Source: JBLNCE01 sp050260415
Lineage (GTDB): Bacteria; Bacillota; UBA4882; JAAYXC01
DNA length: 36,371 nt
Assembly: GCA_050260415.1 (NCBI GenBank)
Contig: JBLNCE010000057.1
Location: 1 to 36,371 of the forward strand
Reading direction: 5' to 3'
How positions within the stretch are numbered: the first letter of the stretch is position 1; each line of letters begins with the position of its first letter. Positions 1 to 9,903 of this stretch are shown in pieces. The position numbers and the translations under genes were made by a program. The notes beneath the pieces were generated by a model. It was not told where the DNA came from. It was given only the letters and a program-made list of their open reading frames with translations, and ran no database searches.

Positions 1-102
1 TGTGGATTCGACATATCCATTTACGTTACTCCGCCGGTAGCGGCAACATGACTAACGTAGTTTAACTGTTGCAGCGAAAACCATTATTTGTAATCAACAA
101 GG

Positions 103-1164
<1,062 letters not shown>

Positions 1165-1190
1165 AAACCGCGAACGAATAAAAGAAAATG

Positions 1191-1228
1191 GGGCTGAGCA
1201 AGATTGAAATTTCGCTCAGCCTTTTTTT
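1191..1228 (+). terminator. Rho-independent terminator after the CBM remnant gene
   Basis: GGCTGAGC (1192-1199) pairs with GCTCAGCC (1214-1221), followed by a run of seven T. The terminator after the next gene has nearly the same stem and flanks. Confidence 0.85.
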
Positions 1229-1905
1229 AGCAGGTTTGCATACATCGCCGCATCATTTTCATTTCAATATGCGTCAGTTGTATTGCATTGTATCTGACGG
1301 ATGCATTGTCGATTATGTAGAAGGGAAAGTATCCTAGCTGTAATTCACGCGATTTAGCCAGAGGATCGCAGTATTAAAACTGTAAAGCATTGTCAAGTTT
1401 GAAAGCTTATTGGAAAGAAGCTTGTGGATCTCAGGTTGTGGTGGTTCCGGTGTGGTGCCCGATGAATCCGCTAGAGTTTTGTTTAGGGCACCGGAAGAAT
1501 TCAAAGATAATAGGAATATATTCGATTTTCCGTTAAGAATGGACGTGATATGATAAATTTAGATCTATCCAGCAGTTCGCGTACTCCGCCGGCTCTTTGG
1601 CATAGACCTTTGCATCATGCCGGCAAACGAGCTAGAGAGCCCAAAATAGCCCTTGTAACAATCCATTACGACCACCGCTTCTGCCTCAAAGAGTTCAATA
1701 TGGGTACTACGTGCAGTTTAACCTAAGTAGGCCTGTCTTTGTCCGTGGCCAAGCCCACCACCCACCTTGGTTTTGGTAAGTGCCTCAGCCGGTATGGCAC
1801 TTGTCTTTAGGCTCATCTTGATCGAGCCCGTTGGAGGAGGTGGTCGCCTATGCTCACGAGGTAAACCTGAAAGAGGTACTTTTTAAAAAAACAGGAGGGA
1901 TAAGT
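1229..1905. other. Gene-poor stretch with degenerate sequence and one copy of the 95-bp repeat
   Basis: No intact gene is visible. On the plus strand a short open frame (about 1386-1559, no credible start) ends in APEEFKDNRNIFDFPLRMDV and a stop. The same tail recurs at 7820-7887. On the minus strand, about 1570-1720, a short frame contains EAEAVVVMDCYKGYFGL, possibly eroded mobile-element coding, but I cannot assign a family. The upstream extension of the next gene (from 1831) has no ribosome site and is treated as non-coding leader. The stretch looks like accumulated relics plus the promoter region of the metallophosphatase gene. Confidence 0.5.
1489..1583 (+). repeat. 95-bp dispersed repeat, copy A
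   Basis: It aligns without gaps to 7822-7916, with about 11 mismatches by eye. It contains an inverted repeat TCCGTT-aag-AATGGA (1529-1543) and a possible promoter: TTTTCC at 1526-1531, a 17-nt spacer and TATGAT at 1549-1554. Both copies lie upstream of a plus-strand exported-protein or transporter gene. Confidence 0.75.
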
Positions 1906-4041
1906 TTGTCAAAGAAGCAAAAGTTTCTAAAATCTATGATCGTGTTAATCCTGGCCCTAACTTCCTTGTTATTATTCTCAGGGATAGCCAATGCAAATAC
2001 GATATTTCAGCCGTATCTTCAGGCTGTGACAACCAACAGCATCTATGTGTTGGTTGAATGCGATTCCACGGCGACTGCATATGTTGATTACGGCCTTACG
2101 ACGTCATATGGTTCCATTGCAACAACGGAAAGCGTCGAGGCCACGACGGCCGCCCCCGCCACATACGTCCATAACATTAAGCTGACAGGCCTGTCGGCGA
2201 ATACAGTTTATCACTACCGGGTAAGGCAGGGGACCTCAACCAGCGCCGACTATACCTTCCGGACGGCTGTGAATGCGGGAACAGGTTTCCGTTTCGGCGT
2301 TATGTCCGACTGCAAGGGTGGTACAACTACGCACAATACCATTTCCGGAAGGATAGACGCCGCAAACACTTATTTCAATGTCTATGCAGGGGATTTATGG
2401 AATACCCCGGATTACCCCACTTGTAAAGCTGAATTCTTCAATCTTGCCAACGAAAAGAATCTTGATTCGTGTGTGCCTTTCTTCAATGCGACCGGCAATC
2501 ATGAAGAGTGGAATTCGCTTACACAGGCGTTTACACAGGCTCCCAGTTCGTCTTCAGGCTCGCAGGCTTATTATTCGTTCGACTATGGTGATATCCATTT
2601 TACAGTGATCAATAACGAGTTGCCTTATACTTCGGGAACCGTCCAGTACAACTGGGTTCAAACCGACATTGCCAACACCACAAAGACCTGGAAGATTGTG
2701 GTCGCGCACAGACCGGCTTATAGTTCAGGTGCCATACATGGTGAAGATCCGGGCATGAAAGCACTGACTACCAACGTATTCGAACCCCATGGTGTCGATA
2801 TGGTGATAGGCGGGCATGACCATTGCATGCAGCACAATAAGGTGAACGGAATACATCATATGGTTATTGGCGGTGGAGGAGCGGGCCTGTATGACGTCAC
2901 CACCAAACCGTATACGATAATGGCGGCAAAGACCTTTGGCTACGCCATCGTCGATGTAACCCCAACAACGCTGCATTTGGTTATGTATAATAGTTCCGGG
3001 GCAGTATTGGAAACAGTAGATCTAAGCAAGGGTGGACCGACACCGTCACCATTACCAACACCCACACCTACCCCCGGTAATACTCCAACACCTGTTCCGA
3101 CACCTACTCCCGGTGACGGCGGCGAAACGATCTTCGAAGCCGAGGATCTCACGACGGCAGTATCTTCGGGCGATACCCAGACGGATACCGCGAATGCAGC
3201 CGCCAGCAATGGATACTTCAACCTCTTCGACGGTAATGCGGTTAATGACTATGTTCAGTATACCGTGAACGTACCCGCGCCAGGAACATATAACGTGGTT
3301 GTACAGTATCAGATGCGAGAGGGCGGATCTATTTTCCAACTGGCAATCGACGGCACGAACCAGGGTCCTACCGTTGATACCTACGCTCTCGTATATCCCT
3401 TTGTGGAGGTTGACCTTGGGAACAAGACGTTCAGCACGGCCGGTAATAAGCTCTTCAAGTTCAAGATAACCGGCAAGAATCCAAGCAGTCTTGACTACAA
3501 GCTTGGCATAGACTATATCAAGCTGACGGGCGGCGACGGTTCGACACCTGCGCCGTCACCGACACCGACACCGTCACCGTCGCCTACACCTACGCCTACG
3601 CCTACCCCGACACCTACTCCCGGTGGCGGCGGAACGATATATGAAGCTGAGAGTCTCACAACGGCTGTTTCCTCAGGCGATACCCAGGCGGATACCGCGA
3701 ATGCAGACGCCAGTGGTGGATCCTTCAATCTCTTCGACGGCAATGCCGCTAATGACTATGTTCAGTATACCGTGGACGTACCGGCGGCAGGAACATACAA
3801 CATAAAGGTACGGTATCAGAAGAGAGAGGGCGGGGCCATTTTTCAACTGGCGATCGGTGGCACGAACCAGGGTTCTGCCGTTGATACTTACTCTCTAACA
3901 TATCCCTTCGTGGAGGTTGACCTTGGGAACAAGACATTCAGTTCTGCCGGTAATAAGCTATTCAAGTTCACAGTTACAGGCAAGAATCCAAGCAGCGTCG
4001 ACTACAAGCTTGGCATAGACTACATCAAGTTGACGCAATAG
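1906..4041 (+). CDS. Secreted purple-acid-phosphatase-like metallophosphatase with two CBMs
   Basis: I chose TTG 1906 because AGGAGGG (1893-1899) sits six bases upstream and it begins a clear signal peptide (basic MSKKQKFLK, hydrophobic stretch, cleavage near ANA-NT). The mature protein starts with an Fn3-like purple-acid-phosphatase N-terminal domain, then a calcineurin-like metallophosphoesterase core with GDLW, GNHE, AHRPAYS and GGHDH. The usual first-block DxH is SDCKGG here, so the metal-binding His of that block is missing. Two Thr-Pro-linked CBM6/35-like modules follow, nearly the same as those of the upstream gene. It probably removes phosphate from, or acts next to, an extracellular glycan to which the CBMs bind. 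The substrate is unknown. It is a single gene with its own terminator. Confidence 0.85.
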   Translation: MSKKQKFLKSMIVLILALTSLLLFSGIANANTIFQPYLQAVTTNSIYVLVECDSTATAYVDYGLTTSYGSIATTESVEATTAAPATYVHNIKLTGLSANTVYHYRVRQGTSTSADYTFRTAVNAGTGFRFGVMSDCKGGTTTHNTISGRIDAANTYFNVYAGDLWNTPDYPTCKAEFFNLANEKNLDSCVPFFNATGNHEEWNSLTQAFTQAPSSSSGSQAYYSFDYGDIHFTVINNELPYTSGTVQYNWVQTDIANTTKTWKIVVAHRPAYSSGAIHGEDPGMKALTTNVFEPHGVDMVIGGHDHCMQHNKVNGIHHMVIGGGGAGLYDVTTKPYTIMAAKTFGYAIVDVTPTTLHLVMYNSSGAVLETVDLSKGGPTPSPLPTPTPTPGNTPTPVPTPTPGDGGETIFEAEDLTTAVSSGDTQTDTANAAASNGYFNLFDGNAVNDYVQYTVNVPAPGTYNVVVQYQMREGGSIFQLAIDGTNQGPTVDTYALVYPFVEVDLGNKTFSTAGNKLFKFKITGKNPSSLDYKLGIDYIKLTGGDGSTPAPSPTPTPSPSPTPTPTPTPTPTPGGGGTIYEAESLTTAVSSGDTQADTANADASGGSFNLFDGNAANDYVQYTVDVPAAGTYNIKVRYQKREGGAIFQLAIGGTNQGSAVDTYSLTYPFVEVDLGNKTFSSAGNKLFKFTVTGKNPSSVDYKLGIDYIKLTQ

Positions 4042-4065
4042 GACCAGCAAGAATAAAAGAAATAG

Positions 4066-4102
4066 GGGCTGAGCAGGATTAAAATCTTGCTCAGCCCTTT
4101 TT
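4066..4102 (+). terminator. Rho-independent terminator after the metallophosphatase gene
   Basis: GGGCTGAGCA (4066-4075) pairs perfectly with TGCTCAGCCC (4088-4097), followed by five T. It resembles the terminator at 1191-1228, which suggests that the two gene ends share a recent origin. Confidence 0.9.
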
Positions 4103-4132
4103 AGGATTATTTCACTTGAGGTACTTAGGCGA

Positions 4133-5924
4133 TTATATGCTTCCGGATTTTGGAATTCTAACCCGCACGGTTGTACCTTTTCCATATTGGCTTTCATAAG
4201 TCAGCCCGTATTTAGCGCCAAAATGGAGAGCGAGTCGGTCATTGATGTTTTTAATACCGTATCCGTGTAGGTCGTTTTCGTTGAAATCAACAAACAGACT
4301 TGATATCTTATCTGCTGTCATGCCTACGCCGTCGTCTTCAATAATGATTATCAGATCGTTCTCGTCTTCTTCTATGCATATTTTAATCGCACCCGACTCG
4401 TCTTCTTTTTCAAGAATACCATGAAGGATAGAGTTTTCCACAATAGGTTGCAATGTTATCTTAGGTATAAGACAATCTAAGTACTTCTCCGGCAACTGGA
4501 TCTCTAGCTTGATACTATCATTAAAACGCATGTTTTGTATTTGAATATATGCTTTTATGTGCTCAATCTCATTACGTAAAGTTACAACTTCTTCTCCTTT
4601 ACTTAAGCTTGTAAAATTTGGACAACGCTTGAACCAATACGCCTATTTGCGGTGAATTTGTATTTACAGACATCCAGTTGGCAAGATCAAGAGTATTATA
4701 AAGAAAATGGGGGTTGATTTGAGCCTGTAGGGCTCTAAGTTCAAGATGCTTTATCTGTCTCCCTAGCATATATTCATCTTCCATCAGTTTGGAGATCCTA
4801 GTAAGCATATAATTGTAATTCTTAACCAGCTCTCCTATTTCGTCATTGCCAGTTGGTGAAATGTTTATATTAAAATCTCCGCTACCTTTTACTGCTCGTC
4901 TCATGTTCAGGATAAGTTCTCTGATTCGTTTTGTGTTCGATGCCGAGAAAATAAATGAAAGCATAAAAGCGATTGGGATAACTAATATAGCAGCAACAAG
5001 AATACTATTCATTGATCTGGAATAGAGCAATAATAGGTCCTTATAAGGAATGGTCAGGACCATAGACCAGTCTGTTCGATCGATTCTTTCGGCACCAATA
5101 AGATATTTCTTACCTGCGACATATGTTGTATGCCATGAGAGATCATTATCATCTTTATTTGACAATATGGTGAGGATACTATTAAAACTTTCGTCATTAG
5201 CGAAAGAACGGTCATCAGAGGCACAAATTATGCTATCTTCGGAATTAATAAGTAGAATCGATGATTTCTTTGTGAGTCTCGATTTCTCAATTACGGTCTT
5301 TATATCATTTTCTGAGATATCTATTCTTGCTATCCCAATATACTGATTATAGTCTTCAGGGCTCACGACCAGTCTGACTGCGGAAATGATTCTGCCTGTG
5401 TCTGGACTTGAAAAATATGAGGCTGGAAACCAGACAGGATATGGGGCATTGGCCACCACTTTCTTATACCAACTACTATCAATGGCTTGATCCAAATCGT
5501 AAAAGGTTTGTCCTTCAGTAGCATAGGCAAAAGTACTGCTGATATATAAATGAATACCTTTTATGCTAGGGTCAGCGTGAAGAGAAGTTATAATCGATTT
5601 TATTTTTTGAATATCGATAGTCTCTGATAATGGATTAATATATTTATTGGCGTTTTTATTTAGTATTCCTTGAATAGTTTCATTAAAACAAATCTGATTT
5701 GTAAGATATATGGCAGAATTTATCTTATATTCAAGAAACTTTTTTGTTTGCAGCAGTGTCTGACTAGCCGAATAGGTAGCTTGTTTTTCTGCGTCGGATG
5801 ATAATCGAAAGTAATTAATGGTTAAGAATAGAGCGATGGTAATGATGATGATTATTAGATATGATATAAAGATTTTATACTTGATGCTTAATCCATTTAA
5901 ATATCGCACAAGATTTTTATACAT
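4133..5924 (-). pseudogene. YesM-like sensor histidine kinase, frameshifted
   Basis: The first piece (5924 down to 4599, 441 aa) has TM1 at about residues 17-38, an extracellular Cache-like sensor, TM2 at about 307-326, a HAMP region, and the His-kinase motif QINPHFLYNTLD with the phospho-accepting H406. It stops prematurely at FYKLK. The next frame continues the protein without loss, through KGEEVVTLRNEIEHIKAYIQ, LQPIVENSILHGI (N box), EDDGVGM, GYGIKNINDRL and GKGTTVRV, down to 4133. The break, near 4600, is a +1 or a small deletion (expected KLSLSKGE). It is either a real mutation or a sequencing error. The start lies three bases after the stop of the upstream response regulator, so the two form a two-component pair. 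It probably sensed extracellular carbohydrate. Without the ATP-binding half the first piece cannot phosphorylate. Confidence 0.85.
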
Positions 5925-5927
5925 GTC

Positions 5928-7514
5928 TTATAACCGTTCCCGATACTCAGAGGGCGAGCAACCGACTTGTTTCTTAAATACTGTTGAAAAATAGTTGGCA
6001 TCAGTAAAGCCTGTGCTGTACGCGACATTAAGCAGTTTAATTCGATTATCTTTTAAAAGTTCCTTGGCCTTTTCGATTCTTGTCTCAGTAATAAATTCAT
6101 TCAAGGTTCGACCGGTAGTTCTTTTAAAAAGCGAACAGAGGTATGATTGGCTTAAATACACATGACTTGCAATGGTTTGGATCGAGAGATCAGTCTCAGC
6201 ATAATGATCTCGGATGTATCTCATGATCTCGTAGACTTTTCGGCCAGATTCCTCCCTTTCATCAATCTTTACAAAGATTCCTTCTATTTGTAAAGAAACG
6301 AATGCATGCAGATCGTCAAGGGTCTTAAGACCCTTGATTTTTCGGCGTGATTCATCATAGTCGGCGGACGATTTATCTATGATGTTCATCCTGATTGCCA
6401 TGTCAAGGATTTTTTGATATAAGTTAAAATATAGTTCCTTAATTTCTTCAGTATTACAATATTCAGCGTTCTTGATTTGATTTGTAAGTTTGTCTATCAG
6501 CAATGCAGTATCTCTTACGTTATTGGTTAACGATGTCTCGAATTGGAAAAGAACATCTTTTTCCGACTTAAAATACTCACGATTCAGGTCATTATGATAA
6601 AATACTTTATTAGATCCACGGTAAAATTGCTTTGTTAGCGACAAGACCGCATCGGTGTATGAAGAGTGAAGCTTAGAGACGCTTTCGACCGACGGACCTA
6701 CTCCGACAGAGATCATGCAATTCTCCTCGAATAATTCCAGTAGCTTTATCAGTATTATTTCGAAAAAGTTTTCTGAAGAAGTCGTCTGTCGATCAATTTT
6801 CCCTTTTACGATGAGAATAATTTCCTCCAAGCCGGTAAAACCGGTCAAGAAATGATCGGTAGGGAGTAATGGAATATCATATATTCCTTGTAGTATAAAA
6901 TCTCTTAGTTCATCTTTGAGTTTTAATGGTGCGCTTTCATGCCAATTTAGAGAAATAACTCCGGTCGTTAACCATCCTTCCAGCGTTATGTTTAAAGATG
7001 GATATCGGTATTTGTGCATTACTGAAGCAGTGTCGCGAGTTTCCCTTATCAATTCCAAAGCAAGCTCTTGGCGGATCAGGGGGATACTCCCGGAAATACT
7101 TTCATGCAAGCTCTTAAGCTCCGCATCTTTTCTCGTCTCTTCAAGGTGGATGGAAACCGCTTCTCTGACAACCTCCTCGATTTCCTTGGATGATATGGGT
7201 TTCTCTATATATCGTAAAGCTTTCAGATTGATCGCTGCTTTCAAATACTCTTTATCAGCATATGCACTTAAGAATATAATCCTGCAGGAAGGAAACATGA
7301 TCCTGATCTCTTCCGCTAGCTTAACTCCATCCATCTTAGGCATTCTGACATCACATAGCATAATATCTGGACATAATTTTTTTGCTATATTTAGGGCTTC
7401 GATACCATTTTTTGCTACTGCAACGATATCAATCCCCAATTCATTCCAGGGTATAAACTCCTGTAAGCTGTCTCTGGTCATTTTTTCGTCATCGACAATT
7501 AGCAGTTTTATCAT
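5928..7514 (-). CDS. YesN-like response regulator (REC + AraC HTH)
   Basis: The N-terminal receiver domain has D8/D9 acidic residues, phospho-acceptor D55 in LCDVRMPKMDG, and K105 in IEKP. A long middle region (about 120-420) has no clear domain. The last 100 residues form an AraC-type double helix-turn-helix (IRDHYAETDLSIQTIASHVY ... GFTDANYFSTVFKKQVG). The 528-aa length is typical of YesN regulators. ATG 7514 is supported by AGGAGA nine bases upstream. It is the partner of the kinase that follows it in the same operon. Such pairs usually activate a neighbouring sugar importer, here most likely the permease pair starting at 8041, transcribed divergently. With the kinase broken, the regulator may be unphosphorylated or cross-activated. 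Confidence 0.9.
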   Translation of the reverse strand: MIKLLIVDDEKMTRDSLQEFIPWNELGIDIVAVAKNGIEALNIAKKLCPDIMLCDVRMPKMDGVKLAEEIRIMFPSCRIIFLSAYADKEYLKAAINLKALRYIEKPISSKEIEEVVREAVSIHLEETRKDAELKSLHESISGSIPLIRQELALELIRETRDTASVMHKYRYPSLNITLEGWLTTGVISLNWHESAPLKLKDELRDFILQGIYDIPLLPTDHFLTGFTGLEEIILIVKGKIDRQTTSSENFFEIILIKLLELFEENCMISVGVGPSVESVSKLHSSYTDAVLSLTKQFYRGSNKVFYHNDLNREYFKSEKDVLFQFETSLTNNVRDTALLIDKLTNQIKNAEYCNTEEIKELYFNLYQKILDMAIRMNIIDKSSADYDESRRKIKGLKTLDDLHAFVSLQIEGIFVKIDEREESGRKVYEIMRYIRDHYAETDLSIQTIASHVYLSQSYLCSLFKRTTGRTLNEFITETRIEKAKELLKDNRIKLLNVAYSTGFTDANYFSTVFKKQVGCSPSEYRERL

Positions 7515-7637
7515 GATGATCTATCTCCTATAATAAAGAAAAAGGGTCCTATTCCTCGTAAACCCCCAATAAAGAGAAAATCACAAGGAAGACCCATATA
7601 GATAATAATAGCACAAGCCATTGGCCCGAGCAAGTGT

Positions 7638-7671
7638 TCTTAAGGATTGTGTGGGTAATCCACCCTTAAGA
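7638..7671. other. Hairpin upstream of the transposase relic
   Basis: TCTTAAGG (7638-7645) pairs with CCTTAAGA (7664-7671), and inside it GTGG (7651-7654) pairs with CCAC (7660-7663). It has no T-tract on the plus side, so it is not a clear terminator. It may be part of the element's regulatory leader. Confidence 0.5.
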
Positions 7672-7710
7672 TACCGGGAATCCCGCATCTGGATATCGCA
7701 TCCATGCAGC

Positions 7711-7821
7711 ATGGATAAGACATTTAGGCAATACAACCCGAAGCAGATCACGCTCCTGCCGCCGTACTTGGATGACTGGCTGCCGGAGACCCCCCGTCAG
7801 CTTTTTGGACGAGGCCTGTGA
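7711..7821 (+). pseudogene. IS1182-like transposase, N-terminal fragment
   Basis: The frame reads MDKTFRQYNPKQITLLPPYL then DDWLPE, the hallmark opening of IS1182-family DDE transposases. Full-length members are about 450-550 residues. This one ends after 36 residues, shortly after the conserved start, and nothing of the catalytic core is present. The start codon lies inside a perfect palindrome (ATCCATG-cag-CATGGAT, 7700-7716), which would sequester it in mRNA. It is a remnant, not an active element; element ends were not identified. Confidence 0.7.
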
Positions 7822-7916
7822 CACCGGAAGAATTCAAAGATAAAAGAAATATACTCGATTTTCCGTTGAGAACGGACGGGATATAATGAATCTAGAACTA
7901 TTCAGCAGTTCGCGTA
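7822..7916 (+). repeat. 95-bp dispersed repeat, copy B
   Basis: Ungapped match to 1489-1583. It carries a perfect inverted repeat TCCGTT-gag-AACGGA (7862-7876). Read in frame it continues TPEEFKDKRNILDFPLRTDG and stops, parallel to the tail in copy A. Confidence 0.75.
7859..7887 (+). promoter_or_regulatory. Putative promoter with embedded operator-like palindrome
   Basis: A TTTTCC hexamer (7859-7864), a 17-nt spacer and a consensus TATAAT (7882-7887). The palindrome TCCGTTGAGAACGGA overlaps the -35 and spacer. Spacing and -10 are conserved in copy A. It would drive the permease operon beginning at 8041, with a leader of about 150 nt. Confidence 0.45.
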
Positions 7917-8040
7917 GAAATTGGTTAAGAGCCTCAAAACCAGGAGCCATCTAATTTTCTGGGAGCTTATCCGAAAAACCCGGTTTTCTACCCCTGAGGA
8001 CAAATTATCCGAGGCAAAATAATATGAAGAGGTACAATCG

Positions 8041-8964
8041 ATGAAAAGTAGTAATGGGTTCTTACATGATTTCTTAAAGAATAAGACACTCTTGGTAATG
8101 CTTATTCCTGCGCTGGTCTACATTATAATTTTTTCCTACGTACCATTGGCCGGGTTGGTTGTTGCTTTTAAAGATTACAACTACATTGATGGATTATTTA
8201 AGAGTCCATGGAATGGGATAGAAAATTTTAGGTTCTTTTTCGTTTCTGGAAAAGCTCTATTGATCACGAAAAACACTATTCTATATAATATTTCGTTTCT
8301 TTTAACTAATACCATACTTAATATAGGTATTGCAATCATGGTTGCTGAAATGGGAGGAAAATTCCTAAAGAAGATCTTTCAGTCCATGTTATTTCTGCCC
8401 TTTTTCGTATCTTGGGTAGTGGTTGCTTCCTTCACCTATAATATCTTCAACTACGAATTCGGGGTAATTAATACTCTATTCAGATCACTACATATAGCCC
8501 CGGTCGATTTTTACGGTACCAAATGGTTGTGGCCGATCCTCTTGCCAATATTTAATGCCTGGAAATACGTGGGCTACGAATCGATCATATACCTGGCGGC
8601 AATCATGGGCTTTGATGCGGAAATATATGAGTCCGCTGAGATCGACGGCGCCTCCGTTTTCCAGAGGATACGGCATATTACGTTGCCTCTACTCACTCCT
8701 ACCATGATCCTGCTTATTCTGATGGCATTGGGGCGGATCCTGAGGGGTAATTTTGAGATGTTTTACCAATTAGTGGGGACAATTCCGGTATTGCAGGATT
8801 CCACCGATATCATCGATACCTTCGTATTCAGGGCGCTTGTAAACGGGTCAGATTTCGGCATGGCCTCGGCGATAGCGTTTTACCAGTCCGTCCTATGCTT
8901 TGTGACCATTATTGTTGCCAACAAACTGGTCAAGATGGTGCGCAAGGATTATGCTCTTTTTTAA
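8041..8964 (+). CDS. Sugar ABC transporter permease (LplB/UgpA type)
   Basis: A polytopic membrane protein of 307 aa with about six hydrophobic segments and the EAA loop at about 194-220 (EIYESAEIDGASVFQRIRHI then TLPL), the site contacted by the ATPase. AAGAGG lies eight bases before ATG. It forms a heterodimeric channel with the next gene, 15 bp downstream. No binding protein or ATPase is adjacent. In this transporter family the ATPase (MsmX-like) is usually encoded elsewhere and shared, but loss of the binding protein is unusual. The first half of the gene is AT-rich, like the upstream two-component genes. Likely substrate: an oligosaccharide; specificity cannot be read. Confidence 0.93.
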   Translation: MKSSNGFLHDFLKNKTLLVMLIPALVYIIIFSYVPLAGLVVAFKDYNYIDGLFKSPWNGIENFRFFFVSGKALLITKNTILYNISFLLTNTILNIGIAIMVAEMGGKFLKKIFQSMLFLPFFVSWVVVASFTYNIFNYEFGVINTLFRSLHIAPVDFYGTKWLWPILLPIFNAWKYVGYESIIYLAAIMGFDAEIYESAEIDGASVFQRIRHITLPLLTPTMILLILMALGRILRGNFEMFYQLVGTIPVLQDSTDIIDTFVFRALVNGSDFGMASAIAFYQSVLCFVTIIVANKLVKMVRKDYALF

Positions 8965-8979
8965 AGGAGAGTCAACACA

Positions 8980-9867
8980 ATGAGAAAATCCATGGATGTT
9001 ATTCTATTCAATATCATTGCCTATAGTCTGCTGGGTATATTAGCTTTGTTATGCGTGCTTCCATTTATTATGCTGGTCTCAGGTTCCTTTTCAGAAGAGT
9101 CTTTAATCCTACGGACGGGTTACGGACTGTTGCCCAAGGGTTTCTCTTTACGTGCTTATGAGGTTATCTTTAGCAATCCGCAAAAAATCTTGACTGCTTA
9201 TGGCGTTTCGATATTCGTGTCCTGTGCCGCATGCATATTGGCGCTCCTTTTGATCAGTATGACGGCGTATGTGCTCTCCCGAAAGGATTTTCGCTCCCGT
9301 AACTTTTTTGCCTTTCTGTTTTATTTCACCACTCTGTTTAACGGGGGACTTGTACCATTCTATATTCTCATGGTACGGTATCTTCACTTGAAGAATAACT
9401 TGTTGGCCTTGATCCTGCCAGGCATCTTAAATATCTTCTTTCTCTTCATCATGAGGAATTTTATGACTAATTCCATTCCTGACGCCCTGATTGAGTCGGC
9501 AAAAATAGACGGCGCCGGTGATTTCAATATATATTTCAAGATTGTTCTGCCTTTAGTGAAACCCGCCCTGGCGACCATCGGACTTTTTGAATTGTTGGGT
9601 CACTGGAATAATTGGTATAATGCCATGTTATATATACAAAAAGAATATCTGTATCCACTTCAGTATCTGCTATACCTGCTTCTAGCTTCAGCGAGAGCCG
9701 CCGGGCAGGACTTCACTATGGGGCTATCGGATGTGGTGCAAGAAACACCCGCGGAAACGCTGAAACTTGCTATGACCGTAGTGGTTATCGGCCCGATTGT
9801 GCTGGCATATCCCTTCGTGCAGAAGTATTTTGTCAAGGGGATAACGATTGGAGCCATCAAAGGTTGA
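8980..9867 (+). CDS. Sugar ABC transporter permease (YtcP/UgpE type)
   Basis: The second channel subunit, 295 aa, with six predicted membrane segments and the EAA loop DALIESAKIDGAGDFNIYFK followed by IVLPL. The C-terminus PFVQKYFVKGITIGAIKG is characteristic of the YtcP/LplC group. AAAGGAG precedes the ATG. It is co-transcribed with the permease just upstream and probably with the sulfatase 36 bp downstream, which suggests that the imported sugar may be sulfated, although the composition change between the two genes weakens that link. Confidence 0.93.
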   Translation: MRKSMDVILFNIIAYSLLGILALLCVLPFIMLVSGSFSEESLILRTGYGLLPKGFSLRAYEVIFSNPQKILTAYGVSIFVSCAACILALLLISMTAYVLSRKDFRSRNFFAFLFYFTTLFNGGLVPFYILMVRYLHLKNNLLALILPGILNIFFLFIMRNFMTNSIPDALIESAKIDGAGDFNIYFKIVLPLVKPALATIGLFELLGHWNNWYNAMLYIQKEYLYPLQYLLYLLLASARAAGQDFTMGLSDVVQETPAETLKLAMTVVVIGPIVLAYPFVQKYFVKGITIGAIKG

Positions 9868-9903
9868 GGGCTCCTGAAATATCGGTATGAAAGCGGGATT
9901 AGC

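Larger units (their letters stand above)
7515..8040. other. Divergent promoter region invaded by mobile-element relics
   Basis: This 526-bp gap lies between the response regulator (minus) and the first permease (plus). It holds, in order, the leader of the regulator gene, a hairpin (7638-7671), an IS1182-like transposase N-terminus (7711-7821), the second copy of the 95-bp repeat (7822-7916) and the leader of the permease operon. In related loci an extracellular binding-protein gene usually sits here; none is visible. Confidence 0.6.

Noticed and set aside
1831..1905. Longer 5' end of the metallophosphatase gene (from 1831)
   Set aside because: There is no ribosome site there, and the extension puts 25 non-signal residues before a perfect signal peptide that has its own AGGAGGG and TTG.
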